DNA of 64,000 nt from Paenisporosarcina sp. FSL H8-0542 (GCF_038632915.1 NZ_CP152050.1:3565233-3629232); one strand, 5' to 3'; positions 27,297 through 36,868 are shown, numbered from the stretch's first letter. Notes: generated from the letters alone by a model not told the origin. Made by a program: numbers and translations.

Positions 27297-27444
27297 TAAA
27301 ATGTTAATATCTAAAAAACAATACTTATGAGAGGTGCTTTTCATGAAACCTGAGAAGACAGTCAAAGGTAAGAGAGTTTGATTAATAAACATTATTGAGG
27401 AAAGTGTAGGACTTAATATGACAATTATTAAGGGAGGTATAATC

Positions 27445-28692
27445 ATGGACAGTAACAATTTAATTATTGAAAATATTGCTAATCCCCATGAGCTGGAGAG
27501 AATGTTTAGAAATGACCCCAAAGCCTTTAAAAAGTCATTCTCAGACGCATGGGAACAAAATCCTGATTCTCAGGTTCTTGGCATTTGGTATGAAAGATTG
27601 CATTTCAAGGAGACGGCACATTCAGAAAAATCTTCCTTGCTTCAAAAAGGTTTCTTATTCATGGGCATTTTAGCCATTCTGGCCGGGATAAGCACCAGAA
27701 TCATTTTCCATTTTGTCGAACAAGAAGCAATTGCTCCAATTAACCTGGCTTTTGGTATTATTCCCTTTATTGCTGCCTATTTTGTTTACAATAATACTCC
27801 GAAAAAAAGTGTTATTTATTCCCTTGCAGCGTTGTTCCTAATTTCCGGGTTTTATCTTAATATGCTGCCATTAAATTATAAAGACAGTATTATCCTTGCT
27901 TATTTACACCTTCCCATATTCTTATGGGTATTGGTAGGGCTTGCATTTACAGGAAATGAATATTCAAAAGGCAGTACAAGATTAGCCTATATTAAATTTA
28001 ATTTGGAATATTGTATTCTCTACGCCAGCATGGCAGTTAGCGGAATGGTGCTAGCGGCATTAACCATGCAGTTATTTAGCTTTGTTGGCTTGGATATAGA
28101 AGAATTCTATTTTAGTAATATCGTTTTATTTGGTGCTGCCGCTCTCGCTATTGTGGCTGCATACCTGGTATCAATGAATCTTAATCTTGCTAAGAATATT
28201 ACACCATATATAGCTAAAATTTTTAGTCCTCTTGTTCTGATCACATTGTTGGTCTATCTTATAACGGTTATATGGGTCGGAAAAAATCCATTCTTGGACC
28301 GCAATTTCCTGATAGCCTTCAACGGAATACTCCTTGGTGTATTGGCCGTTACCATATTTTCTATTACCGAAAGCGACTCAGACGAGAAAAAGAACATTTC
28401 AGATTATATAAATTTTTCCTTAATTGTTCTTGCGCTTATCATTGACAGTGTGGCTTTGTCAGCCATCGTGTTCAGACTTTCTTCTTATGGCATTACACCA
28501 AACAGACTTGCTGTTTTAGGTGTAAACATACTTATCTGGGGAAATCTTATTTGGATTATGGTCTCATATATGCGTTTTCTACAAAACAAGACCGGACCTT
28601 CACCCATCCAAGATGCGGTCACTAAGTATTTGCCAGTTTACGGACTTTGGGCGGCTTTCGTTACATTTACTTTTCCTTTCTTTTTTAATTAG
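27445..28692 (+). CDS. DUF4153 polytopic membrane protein
   Basis: A 415-residue protein with a short soluble N-terminus (ANPHELERMFRNDPKAFKKS) and about 12 hydrophobic spans. The segment ITPNRLAVLGVNILIWGNLI is the diagnostic stretch of DUF4153, a family of unknown function. The ATG at 27445 has GGGAGG 9 bases upstream; the ATG at 27418 has no good site. A perfect 19-bp terminator follows. It is the gene closest to rlmH inside the inner island. Confidence 0.8.
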   Translation: MDSNNLIIENIANPHELERMFRNDPKAFKKSFSDAWEQNPDSQVLGIWYERLHFKETAHSEKSSLLQKGFLFMGILAILAGISTRIIFHFVEQEAIAPINLAFGIIPFIAAYFVYNNTPKKSVIYSLAALFLISGFYLNMLPLNYKDSIILAYLHLPIFLWVLVGLAFTGNEYSKGSTRLAYIKFNLEYCILYASMAVSGMVLAALTMQLFSFVGLDIEEFYFSNIVLFGAAALAIVAAYLVSMNLNLAKNITPYIAKIFSPLVLITLLVYLITVIWVGKNPFLDRNFLIAFNGILLGVLAVTIFSITESDSDEKKNISDYINFSLIVLALIIDSVALSAIVFRLSSYGITPNRLAVLGVNILIWGNLIWIMVSYMRFLQNKTGPSPIQDAVTKYLPVYGLWAAFVTFTFPFFFN

Positions 28693-28736
28693 AAAGGCTA
28701 TATTAATGTAACGGATGTTGATCTTCCTTATAAACA

Positions 28737-28784
28737 CCAAAAATGAAAAAGTTATACTCATAACTTTTTCATTTTTGGCTTTTT
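28737..28784 (+). terminator. Terminator, perfect 19-bp stem
   Basis: CCAAAAATGAAAAAGTTAT and its exact complement flank a 4-base loop, followed by CTTTTTATTTTT. It ends the DUF4153 gene before the convergent rlmH. Confidence 0.92.
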
Positions 28785-28797
28785 ATTTTTCTAAAAA

Positions 28798-28826
28798 AAC
28801 CTCATTTACTTATGATACGGTTCCCC
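28798..28826 (-). repeat. Native rlmH 3' end, att-like site 1
   Basis: The last seven codons of rlmH (GEPYHK-stop) plus AATGAGGTT. The same 29 bases recur at 24970 and 21076 in the same orientation. In staphylococci this position (end of orfX/rlmH) is the SCC attachment site. Confidence 0.82.
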
Positions 28827-29285
28827 TTTAATAATCCGAAAAGCTCGATATACTTGCTCCACCAACACCAATTTCATCAATTGGTGTGGCAAGGTCATTT
28901 TTGAGAATGACAGCTTTTCATCAGAGCGCTTCATCACGTCTTCATGCAGACCGAGTGATCCTCCGATGACGAACGCGATTTTGCTGCGACCATATGTCAT
29001 GAGTGACTGTAAATCATCCGCTAGTTGTTCAGATGATTTCATTTTGCCCTCGATTGCCAATGCGATGACATAAGTGTCCGTTCCGATTTTTGCCAAAATG
29101 CGTTCGCCTTCTTTTTTCTTGACGATTTCCATGTCAGCATCACTTAAATTTTCCGGTGCTTTTTCGTCTGCCACTTCAATCAAATCTATTTTTGCGTAAC
29201 TTCCCAATCGTTTTGTGTATTCTTCAATACCCATTTTTAAGTACTTTTCTTTTAACTTCCCAACGGAAATTATTGCGATATTCAC
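28806..29285 (-). CDS. rlmH: 23S rRNA pseudouridine-1915 N3-methyltransferase
   Basis: A 159-residue SPOUT methyltransferase, full family length: [20 protein letters not shown] forms the S-adenosylmethionine knot, and [20 protein letters not shown] with [14 protein letters not shown] is the invariant C-terminus. It methylates m3-psi-1915 in helix 69 of 23S rRNA. Its 3' end is intact after the apparent insertions because the duplicated bases restore the last codons. It is transcribed towards the islands. Confidence 0.97.
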   Translation of the reverse strand: MNIAIISVGKLKEKYLKMGIEEYTKRLGSYAKIDLIEVADEKAPENLSDADMEIVKKKEGERILAKIGTDTYVIALAIEGKMKSSEQLADDLQSLMTYGRSKIAFVIGGSLGLHEDVMKRSDEKLSFSKMTLPHQLMKLVLVEQVYRAFRIIKGEPYHK

Positions 29286-29375
29286 AGGTTATCCACCTTT
29301 ACACTTTATTTACAAACACGCTATCCACAGAAGTTATACACATATCCACAACCACAAACTATATATAGTAGGCAA

Positions 29376-29540
29376 TCATTCGTTCGCCACTAAATATATT
29401 GCAGCGACATCACAGTAATCGCATTTTGTGGATATCTTTTCTTCATCTGTGAGTTCCGTTAAAATCGGGAAGGTATTTTGCTCAGCCACAAACATGTCCA
29501 ATGCATGTTCTATATGGGTTTGACAGCATTTAATTTTCAT
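29376..29540 (-). CDS. CxxH/CxxC small protein
   Basis: A 54-residue protein read directly from sequence: it begins MKIKCCQTHIEHALDMFVAE and ends with KCDYCDVAAIYLVANE. The N-terminal CxxH and C-terminal CxxC could form one zinc site. It is the small conserved gene that regularly sits between htrA and rlmH in Bacillales. AAAGGATG precedes the ATG by 7 bases. Function unknown. Confidence 0.85.
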   Translation of the reverse strand: MKIKCCQTHIEHALDMFVAEQNTFPILTELTDEEKISTKCDYCDVAAIYLVANE

Positions 29541-29623
29541 TTTTCTTCATCCTTTCGATTTTCGAACAATTCAATTAGTTATACACAATTCACACAACTT
29601 TATCCACAATCTATTTTAACAAA

Positions 29624-29668
29624 CAAAAAGCGAGTAGGAAAGGTACGGGTTCGCACCTTCTACTCGCT
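29624..29668 (-). terminator. Terminator of htrA
   Basis: AGCGAGTAG pairs with CTACTCGCT, with an inner AAGGT/ACCTT stem, and on the minus strand is followed by TTTTTGTTT. Confidence 0.88.
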
Positions 29669-29741
29669 GTGTAAATGTTTTGTTAATATAAAATTGTTAT
29701 CCACAATTCTTTTTGGTCATCCACAACATTGACAAACCTTT

Positions 29742-30968
29742 TTATAGAGCTGAATTGTCTTTCAATTCTAAGGTCGCTTCTATCAGTTGACCTTTACGAT
29801 ACACTTTCAATTTCAAATCGTCACCGATTTCTTTTTCATTGTATAAGTGTTTACGTAAATCGATCATGTTCTCGATTTTTTCTCCATCCATTTCAACGAT
29901 TACATCATATTGTTTCAATTCCGCTTTTTCCGCTGCTGATCCTTCTATTACTTCGTCAACGACCACCCCTGTTGAAACTTCTTCCGGTAAACGAAGTGTA
30001 TCTCTCTGGTGGTAAGCAGAAACGTTGGTCACATCGACTAATGTTACACCCATTGAAGGACGTTTCATTTCGCCGAATTTTTCAAGATCTTCAATGACAG
30101 GAATGGCAGAGTTAATTGGAATCGCAAGGCCAATCCCTTCGACTGTCGCCTGAGATATTTTCATGGAATTGATTCCTATCAATTGACCAGCTAAATTGAC
30201 AAGTGCCCCACCACTATTTCCTGGGTTGATGGCTGCATCCGTTTGCAATACTTCAGCCTGCCAATCAATTTGGTTATCTCCATTTAAATCAACCGGAATT
30301 GCACGGTCTTTACCGGAAACAACACCTGTCGTTACGGATCCTGAAAAATCCAGACCAAGTGGATTACCGATTGCAATGACCGTTTCCCCTTGTTTCAATG
30401 AATCTGAATTTCCAAATTCCGCAACTGTTGTCACTTTGGAAGCATCCATTTCTAAAACAGCTAAGTCTGTCCAAATATCGGCCCCAAGTAATTTGGCATC
30501 CACTTTGGCTCCGTCTGCCAATGTCACTTCTATTTGAGTTGCACCTTCAATAACATGATTGTTGGTAACAACGTATGCTTTATCTCCTGATTTTTTATAG
30601 ATGACACCTGAACCTGTTCCCGCTTCTTGTTCTTCACTGGTTGGTCTCAAGAAATCTGACGTGGATTGAATGTTAGTCACGCCTACAACTGCGTTCGCTG
30701 CCTTGTCGACTGCAGATGTGACATCAGTAGTTATATCCGCAGATATTTGCTGATTAGTTGAAGACACAGCTGATGAGTCTTTGGCACTTAACTCGTTTCC
30801 ACCAGGCATCATGCCAACGAGCGAAGGAAGCATCAGCCAAACGATTAATGCCCCAATCATAACCCCGATAAGACCACTGAAAAAGTAGCCACCTTTACTT
30901 CCTTTCCTAATAATCCTCGTTTGTTGTTCTTTTTGTGGATCTGATGGTATTTGATCGTAGTAACCCAT
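29742..30968 (-). CDS. htrA: HtrA-like membrane-anchored serine protease
   Basis: A 408-residue protease: one N-terminal transmembrane anchor (about 28-50), trypsin-like domain with His138 (VVTNNHVIEGA), Asp168 (WTDLAVLEMD) and Ser252 (INPGNSGGAL), and one PDZ domain (about 300-400). It degrades misfolded proteins on the outer face of the membrane. This is the wal-linked copy (yyxA/htrC position in B. subtilis). AAAGGGAG lies before the ATG. A gap of over 200 bases holding a repeat separates it from walJ, so it may have its own promoter. Confidence 0.95.
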   Translation of the reverse strand: MGYYDQIPSDPQKEQQTRIIRKGSKGGYFFSGLIGVMIGALIVWLMLPSLVGMMPGGNELSAKDSSAVSSTNQQISADITTDVTSAVDKAANAVVGVTNIQSTSDFLRPTSEEQEAGTGSGVIYKKSGDKAYVVTNNHVIEGATQIEVTLADGAKVDAKLLGADIWTDLAVLEMDASKVTTVAEFGNSDSLKQGETVIAIGNPLGLDFSGSVTTGVVSGKDRAIPVDLNGDNQIDWQAEVLQTDAAINPGNSGGALVNLAGQLIGINSMKISQATVEGIGLAIPINSAIPVIEDLEKFGEMKRPSMGVTLVDVTNVSAYHQRDTLRLPEEVSTGVVVDEVIEGSAAEKAELKQYDVIVEMDGEKIENMIDLRKHLYNEKEIGDDLKLKVYRKGQLIEATLELKDNSAL

Positions 30969-31064
30969 AGATAATCTCCCTTTCTGTTATTCGATACCTT
31001 TACTTTACCAAGTCAACATTAAAATTAAATGAAAATGAATTTAAAACTTGCTCAAAATAAAGAA

Positions 31065-31135
31065 AAGCGTATAGTGCCACTCAAGCTCGAAGCCATGAAA
31101 TGTGGAACAGGCCGTGAGTTGGCACTTGGTGCTAG
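31065..31135. repeat. Intergenic repeat of the TGTCTAGC family (short copy)
   Basis: Read on the minus strand it begins GTGTCTAGCACC and continues with AACTCACGGCC and TTCGAGCTTGAG. The start resembles those of the elements at 47640, 48222 and 59632. Non-coding. Confidence 0.45.
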
Positions 31136-31160
31136 ACACTACTTAGTTAAAAAAAGCATC

Positions 31161-31187
31161 AAAAAACCCCACAAATTTGTGGGGTTT
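31161..31187 (-). terminator. Terminator of the wal operon
   Basis: AAACCCCACAAATTTGTGGGGTTT is a perfect palindrome overlapping the walJ stop codon, followed on the minus strand by TTTTTT. Confidence 0.9.
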
Positions 31188-31974
31188 AGATAGTCACTAA
31201 TTCAGTGGCTTTATTGGCATCTGTATCAAAAAGATTCAAATATTCACCGGTAATAATTCCGCATGATTCAAGTGTTTGAGTAACACTCATTCGTGCCAGG
31301 TCCTTCATGTTATTATCTTTACTCAAATGAGAAAGATAGATACGTGTTGGTTTTTCTTCGACAACTTCGCTCATTGCGACAGCGGCATCTTCGTTTGACA
31401 CATGTCCTACGTCGCTTAAAATCCGGCGTTTGACCGACCACGGGTAACGACCCATTTGCAGCATTCCTACGTCATGATTGCTCTCGAACACAAATGAATC
31501 CGCACCTTTGATATGACCCTTCATCCGGTCACTGACATATCCAGTATCCGTGATTAACACCAGTTTACGTCCATTTTCATGAAATACGTAAAACATTGGA
31601 TCCGCAGCATCATGGGATACAGCGAACGATTGAATGTCCAGTGAGCCGAATGTTTTTACAGTCTCCATATCAAAATGAAAACGTTGCTCGAGCGGAATGT
31701 TTCCGACAAGATGTTCCATTGCCATCCAGGTCTTGGCATTGGCATATATGGGAACTTTATATTTACGGGCGAGAATTCCAAGCCCTTTTATGTGATCACT
31801 ATGTTCATGCGTAACCAAAATTCCGCTTAAGTTTTTCACATTGCGGTCAACAGAGGCGAACAACTCCTCCATTTTACGTCCACTAAGACCAGCATCCACT
31901 AAAAATGAATGTTCTTCGGTTTCAACGTAAATGGCATTTCCGCTACTGCCGCTTGCTAGAACACTAAAACGCAT
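31186..31974 (-). CDS. walJ: WalJ/YycJ metallo-beta-lactamase-fold protein
   Basis: A 262-residue MBL-fold nuclease-like protein: [20 protein letters not shown] start, metal motif [11 protein letters not shown], and a late [10 protein letters not shown]. YycJ homologues are linked to DNA mismatch repair or coordination of replication and wall metabolism, and are the last gene of the walRKHIJ operon. It begins 12 bases after walI. The terminator overlaps its stop. Confidence 0.95.
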   Translation of the reverse strand: MRFSVLASGSSGNAIYVETEEHSFLVDAGLSGRKMEELFASVDRNVKNLSGILVTHEHSDHIKGLGILARKYKVPIYANAKTWMAMEHLVGNIPLEQRFHFDMETVKTFGSLDIQSFAVSHDAADPMFYVFHENGRKLVLITDTGYVSDRMKGHIKGADSFVFESNHDVGMLQMGRYPWSVKRRILSDVGHVSNEDAAVAMSEVVEEKPTRIYLSHLSKDNNMKDLARMSVTQTLESCGIITGEYLNLFDTDANKATELVTI

Positions 31975-31986
31975 GATGAAAACTCC

Positions 31987-32802
31987 TTACTCTACTTCTT
32001 TTTTCTCGGACTCTTTGTTAAATTCGATAATCTTTCCTTCTACGGCATTTACAAAATAGTCTTCCTTCGAGCCATCTTGTAATTCTACACGAACTCGCCA
32101 AGTCGGTGCAAACACTTGTGTTTCCGTCAATTGAACGAGTGTGGAATATCCTAAACTGATTTTTGTAATCGTCGAATTTGGTTTCAATAAATTCCGTGTA
32201 TATAATACTTCAACTGCTTTTTCATCCGGCAATAGATTTTCGGTTTGCTCAAAATCATCTTCCAACTTTTCGAAGGCCGTTTGTTCATATCTATATACTT
32301 CATTATCTTCATTCCAATAAATTGTGAGAAGCGCATTTTGGTTAAAGAAGATTTGGCGATTATTGATAGTTTGGAAAAACACTGCTTTTTTAGCTTTTGC
32401 ATCAACCTCATACAAGTCGTATGACGAGCCTTCGAATACATGCGTATTAACAAAGTCCTTGAGTGTTGCCGGGTCTTCTAAACTTGCTAATACCACTGGT
32501 TTTTTAAATGTGGCTACAAGTTCAGTACGATCAAATATTTCAAAGGTTTGATTATCCAATGTTTTTAACTCTTCAGGAGAGTAGACACGAATGTTGCCGG
32601 AAACATATGATTCTTTCAGTGTATTTTCAGGCGCACTCTCATAACGAATGTTATCCGCTTGCAAACGTTCTTCAATTGTTGTTTCACCCAGCACTTCGAC
32701 TTCCTGTGCTTCATTGTAACGATTTATATATAGTAAATACAAAAATACGTTTAAAATAGAAAACACGATAATGAAGATGGTTTTTGTTTTATTCCAATCC
32801 AA
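31987..32802 (-). CDS. walI: WalI, regulator of the WalK kinase
   Basis: A 271-residue bitopic protein with one N-terminal span (KTIFIIVFSILNVFLYLLYI) and an extracytoplasmic YycI/YycH-type domain. With WalH it binds and restrains the WalK sensor at the membrane. I chose the TTG at 32802 (protein MDWNKTKTIF as in B. subtilis), since AGGAGG lies 8 bases upstream; the GTG at 32811 overlaps that site. It overlaps the end of walH by 14 bases, so translation is coupled. Confidence 0.93.
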   Translation of the reverse strand: MDWNKTKTIFIIVFSILNVFLYLLYINRYNEAQEVEVLGETTIEERLQADNIRYESAPENTLKESYVSGNIRVYSPEELKTLDNQTFEIFDRTELVATFKKPVVLASLEDPATLKDFVNTHVFEGSSYDLYEVDAKAKKAVFFQTINNRQIFFNQNALLTIYWNEDNEVYRYEQTAFEKLEDDFEQTENLLPDEKAVEVLYTRNLLKPNSTITKISLGYSTLVQLTETQVFAPTWRVRVELQDGSKEDYFVNAVEGKIIEFNKESEKKEVE

Positions 32803-34120
32803 ACTTCCCACCTCCTAAAACATCAGGTGAAATGCGAGACCACTGATTGTTTGATAAATAAAACCAGGATGGTTCCAATGTCAATAATCGTCTTTCGTCA
32901 TCGCGTGTTAAATAGTAGCCCGTGGTAATTTCATCGATATTGTTAAAATCAAGTTCTTTCACGGTTTTCATGACACGTGAAGCTTTCTCACCTGAAGGCA
33001 ACGTTGAAATCACGGTATCAAATGCCAACGACAGATCAAGCGTATAGTAAGGTCTCCGATAGCGATAAATCCCGGGGTCTCCCCAAAACGCCGTTATTTT
33101 TGTAGATGTTTCATCACTGAATACGGGATATCCCAACAAATACAATTGGTAATCTATTTGCTGCTTTTCCGGGTTGATACTTGCAAAACGAAATTCATCT
33201 GTCCAGCCCCCGTGTTCATTTACATAATCCAAGCTATCAAAAATCAACTTAGATGGCTCGGCTGGTACAAAAGTTTCAGCAGAAGGATTCACAAAACTTA
33301 ATGTGCGTTCAAGCAAGTTCACATTCATTAATGAGGTTCCATCCGAATATTCTTCATTTGTTGCGCCTACAGGACTTTGACGAACTAGATTTGGGTCACT
33401 GAACAGGGCGTCCCTGAAGCGATTGGGATCTATTTCTTGCAGGTAATATGTGTAACGGATACTTTCCACATCTTTTGCTGTAACAAAAAGTGAAGACCTT
33501 CCTTTTCGTTCAATTTCCGTGAACTGTGTAAAATTAGCCGTCGGTGATACTACTTCTTGCTTCAATAAATTCATATCAACATTACCTGCAATTGCTGAAT
33601 ACAGTTTTTTGGATTTTGAACTGGCAAAGTAGATTTTCAGTTCATTATTATCAATACTATTCCAATTGACAATTAAGCGATCAAATTCATTTTCAGGTAT
33701 GTTTGTCATCGAAAATGGCAAAATGATATCATATACCGGAAACGGCACATCATCCGGGAAGAATAGGGTAAAGCGATCAGGCGCATGAATCAGTTCATTT
33801 AAATCCATTTCACTTAAATTATTGTTCTCTAATTTCAACTCACTGACTTCCCAGCCCTTCATGACATTAATAACACGATCCAAGTCAAACGGAGACATAG
33901 AACCAGTCATTTTGTTTTCCCGACTCGCTATTATTTTATATGGTTTGATTACATCATCTACACGTTTTTGATCTGCAATTGATATATTGAGTACCGGTGC
34001 TTGTTTAATGGTTTCATAGTTCGGTGTATAGGTCCATATTGTAAACGTCAGTGTCACACTTAAAACGACAAGCAAGGTGAGGACAATCGATTTAATTTGC
34101 TCTACATACTTCAATCCCAT
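32789..34120 (-). CDS. walH: WalH, regulator of the WalK kinase
   Basis: A 443-residue YycH family protein with one N-terminal transmembrane helix (IVLTLLVVLSVTLTFTIW) and a large extracytoplasmic part. It partners WalI in controlling WalK activity. It overlaps walK by 10 bases and walI by 14, a tight co-translated arrangement. Length and order match other Bacillales. Confidence 0.94.
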   Translation of the reverse strand: MGLKYVEQIKSIVLTLLVVLSVTLTFTIWTYTPNYETIKQAPVLNISIADQKRVDDVIKPYKIIASRENKMTGSMSPFDLDRVINVMKGWEVSELKLENNNLSEMDLNELIHAPDRFTLFFPDDVPFPVYDIILPFSMTNIPENEFDRLIVNWNSIDNNELKIYFASSKSKKLYSAIAGNVDMNLLKQEVVSPTANFTQFTEIERKGRSSLFVTAKDVESIRYTYYLQEIDPNRFRDALFSDPNLVRQSPVGATNEEYSDGTSLMNVNLLERTLSFVNPSAETFVPAEPSKLIFDSLDYVNEHGGWTDEFRFASINPEKQQIDYQLYLLGYPVFSDETSTKITAFWGDPGIYRYRRPYYTLDLSLAFDTVISTLPSGEKASRVMKTVKELDFNNIDEITTGYYLTRDDERRLLTLEPSWFYLSNNQWSRISPDVLGGGKFGLE

Positions 34121-35928
34121 TCACCTGCCTCATCCAACTCAAATGGCAACGTAAAGAATATCGTCGTCCCATGTCCTTCTTCACTCTCTGCCCAAATGGC
34201 TCCACCGTGTGCTTCAATCATTTCCCGGGCAATAGCTAGTCCAAGTCCTGAGCCCCCCATTGACCTTGCCCGCGCGCGGTCCACACGATAAAAACGGTCA
34301 AAAATTCGTTCTACATTTTCTTTTGGAATTCCCATGCCATCATCCGATACCATCACTTTTAAGAATCCTTCTTGCACAATAATGCCAAAACGAATATTAC
34401 CGCCATCCGGCGAATATTTTAAAGCATTCGAAATGATATTATCAATGACTTGTGTTAATTTATCAGCATCGATTTCCACAAAGAATTGTGAATCTGGCAA
34501 TAATCGTTGGAAATGAACTTGTTGTGATTTCGACATTTCAAAACGATCGATGATTCGATTGAAGAATTTAATGAACTCAACAAACTCTTTATTCAAATCG
34601 TAAGAACGGCTGTCCATTTTCGATAACTGTAACAGGTCATTAACCAAACGAATCATACGCTCAGTTTCCGTCTGCGTAACATTCAGGAATGAAGGTGCTA
34701 ATTCCTGGTCTTGCCACGCGCCATCCGCAAGGGCTTCTAAGTAGCTGCGCATCGTCGTTAATGGTGTCCTTAGTTCGTGTGATACGTTGGCTACGAATTC
34801 ACGACGCTCCATATCAATTTTCTCTTGTTCGGTATTGTCATGAAGAACTGTAATCAGGCCATTTACGAATCCTGTTTCTTTCTGAATGACCGAGAAATTT
34901 GCGCGCAGAATATACGGACGTTCTGGTGAACTGAAATCCAAGTTAATGGACTCTTTCATATGAATTAAATCTTCAAATGTATATTCCGCTTCTATTCCAA
35001 GAACGGATGAAATGGGACGATGCAATACCAGTTCTCTTGATACTCTCAACAGTCTCAGAGCTGGATCATTGATTAAAATAATACGCCCTTTTCGATCCGT
35101 TGCAATTACGCCATCCGTCATGTTAGAAAGGACTGACGCTAGTTTGCGTCGTTCACCTTCCGTAGTGGACTGGGCTTCTTGCAGACGGTTGGTCAAGTGA
35201 TTGAAGGCAATTGCCAATTGCCCAATTTCATCATTTCCGTAAACGCGCACTTTACGGGAGAAGTTCCCTTTTGCCATAGCCTGTGCTTGTCTACGCATAT
35301 CTGAAATCGGCCGTGTGATGGTCTGGGCAATCAAAATCCCCAAAATGATGGTGATGGCAAGTGACATCGCTGTGCCACCAGCAAGAATTCGGTTAATTTG
35401 ATTCATCTGCTCAAAAACTGTTTCGATATTTGATTCCAAGTAAATCGTACCGAGTACTTCACCTTGATCTATTATAGGTGAAGTGAGAACCCAAATACGA
35501 TCGCCTTTTTTTAATGAAATTTTATTGTCTGGTGTTTCAGAAGATATGGATCGACGGACCATCGCATCTGTTGAACGTTGACCAACAATGGATTGATTGG
35601 TCGTTTCGGATGTTGCTAGAATACGAAAATTGGGATCAATCACACTAATTTCATTAATATCTTCCGAACGGATACTGAATAGAACAGAACGTAAACTTTG
35701 CTCTAAAGTAGGGTCTTCTTCTCCCCGCTTCTTTATAATTTCTTCACGCACACTAAACTCCACCAAATCCACTCGTTCTTCAATGGATTTGGTGAAGCTT
35801 GCTTTAAGCGTTTGTTCTAATTCGCGCGCAAAATATATTCCTATGATTTCCATTGCCAATATAATAAGCAATATATAAACAAGGACAATTTTGACGTGAA
35901 TTGATTTAAAAAAGCCAACCTTTTGCAT
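34111..35928 (-). CDS. walK: WalK sensor histidine kinase
   Basis: A 605-residue essential sensor: TM1 about 13-32, extracytoplasmic Cache/PAS-like domain 35-180, TM2 about 183-203, HAMP 204-256, PAS about 262-370, HisKA with His384 in NVSHELRTPL, and HATPase to the end (GSGLGLAIAREMIEAHGG). It adjusts cell wall hydrolase expression through WalR. It starts 5 bases after walR. All catalytic boxes look intact. Confidence 0.97.
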   Translation of the reverse strand: MQKVGFFKSIHVKIVLVYILLIILAMEIIGIYFARELEQTLKASFTKSIEERVDLVEFSVREEIIKKRGEEDPTLEQSLRSVLFSIRSEDINEISVIDPNFRILATSETTNQSIVGQRSTDAMVRRSISSETPDNKISLKKGDRIWVLTSPIIDQGEVLGTIYLESNIETVFEQMNQINRILAGGTAMSLAITIILGILIAQTITRPISDMRRQAQAMAKGNFSRKVRVYGNDEIGQLAIAFNHLTNRLQEAQSTTEGERRKLASVLSNMTDGVIATDRKGRIILINDPALRLLRVSRELVLHRPISSVLGIEAEYTFEDLIHMKESINLDFSSPERPYILRANFSVIQKETGFVNGLITVLHDNTEQEKIDMERREFVANVSHELRTPLTTMRSYLEALADGAWQDQELAPSFLNVTQTETERMIRLVNDLLQLSKMDSRSYDLNKEFVEFIKFFNRIIDRFEMSKSQQVHFQRLLPDSQFFVEIDADKLTQVIDNIISNALKYSPDGGNIRFGIIVQEGFLKVMVSDDGMGIPKENVERIFDRFYRVDRARARSMGGSGLGLAIAREMIEAHGGAIWAESEEGHGTTIFFTLPFELDEAGEWD

Positions 35929-35933
35929 TCTGT

Positions 35934-36641
35934 CTACTCCTGTTCAGGATTACGCAAATAATACCCTACGCCGCGACGTGTCACAATCCATGCGGGGTGA
36001 CTTGGGTTATCCTCAATTTTTTCACGAAGGCGACGAATGGTTACGTCTACAGTACGAACATCTCCAAAATAATCATAACCCCATACAGTTTGCAGTAAAT
36101 GTTCGCGTGTCATCACTTGACCGATATGTTTTGCCAAGTAATGTAGCAATTCAAACTCACGGTGTGTGAGTTCAATTGATTCCTCTCTTTTCAAAACTAA
36201 ATACGCATCTGGCTGAATAATTAATGAGCCAACCGCAATATCATTTGACGCATCTTCTGCATCTTCTGATTGTACGGTTTGATGGCGACGCATATTGGCT
36301 TTCACACGGGCAATCAATTCACGAGTACTGAACGGTTTAGTTACATAATCATCTGCACCTAATTCCAAACCAAGAACTTTATCAATTTCCGAGTCTTTCG
36401 CTGTCAGCATGATAATAGGAAAATCGTGTTTTTTACGAATCTCACGACAGACTTCCATTCCATCCCGGTTTGGTAACATAATATCCAGTAACATCAAATC
36501 GGGTTTGATTTCTTCTGCTTTTGCTAAAGCTTCATCACCGTCATAAGCACAAACGACATTGTAGCCTTCTTTCTTTAAATTGAATTGTAGAATGTCCGCA
36601 ATCGGCTTCTCGTCATCTACTACTAAAATTGTTTTACTCAT
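35934..36641 (-). CDS. walR: WalR response regulator
   Basis: A 235-residue OmpR-family regulator: receiver with the acidic pair DD at 9-10 and phospho-acceptor Asp53 ([16 protein letters not shown]), and a C-terminal winged helix ([20 protein letters not shown]). It controls autolysins and wall synthesis and is essential in relatives. First gene of walRKHIJ. GAGAGGATG lies before the start. A Noc-site-like palindrome sits 120 bases upstream. Confidence 0.97.
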   Translation of the reverse strand: MSKTILVVDDEKPIADILQFNLKKEGYNVVCAYDGDEALAKAEEIKPDLMLLDIMLPNRDGMEVCREIRKKHDFPIIMLTAKDSEIDKVLGLELGADDYVTKPFSTRELIARVKANMRRHQTVQSEDAEDASNDIAVGSLIIQPDAYLVLKREESIELTHREFELLHYLAKHIGQVMTREHLLQTVWGYDYFGDVRTVDVTIRRLREKIEDNPSHPAWIVTRRGVGYYLRNPEQE

Positions 36642-36762
36642 TGTTCGTCATCCTCTCTTGCCATCTATCTATTTAAATATGAATTGACCTCTTTATACTA
36701 CTTACTCTATCACGCTTTACTATGTTACGCACCTATCGACTAGAGGAATCAGAATGTTGAAT

Positions 36763-36776
36763 ATTTCCCGGGTAAT
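36763..36776. promoter_or_regulatory. Noc-binding-site-like sequence
   Basis: ATTTCCCGGGTAAT differs at one base from the B. subtilis Noc consensus ATTTCCCGGGAAAT. It lies between walR and the M23 gene; noc itself is present at 55950-56813. Confidence 0.55.
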
Positions 36777-36825
36777 ATTTCGACAAGATTCTTAGATAAA
36801 CTAACACTCCATTGTCGATGAATAT

Positions 36826-36856
36826 AAAAAAACGGCCAACTCTGTCGAATTGACCG
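36826..36856 (-). terminator. Terminator of the M23 endopeptidase gene
   Basis: CGGTCAA/TTGGCCG stem (one G-U pair) followed on the minus strand by seven T residues. Confidence 0.8.
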
Positions 36857-36868
36857 CTTCCGCGTATA

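Larger units (their letters stand above)
29289..29725. other. DnaA-box cluster between rlmH and htrA
   Basis: Perfect TTATCCACA at 29600-29608 and 29697-29705, and near matches at 29289, 29321, 29334, 29342, 29579 and 29717, all in the same orientation. The B. subtilis homologue of this locus (yydA) is, from memory, one of the DnaA-box clusters outside oriC. Confidence 0.6.

Noticed and set aside
21076..28826. Interpretation as a prophage or integrative conjugative element
   Set aside because: No integrase, phage structural or conjugation genes are visible; the repeats match the rlmH-end geometry of SCC elements better.
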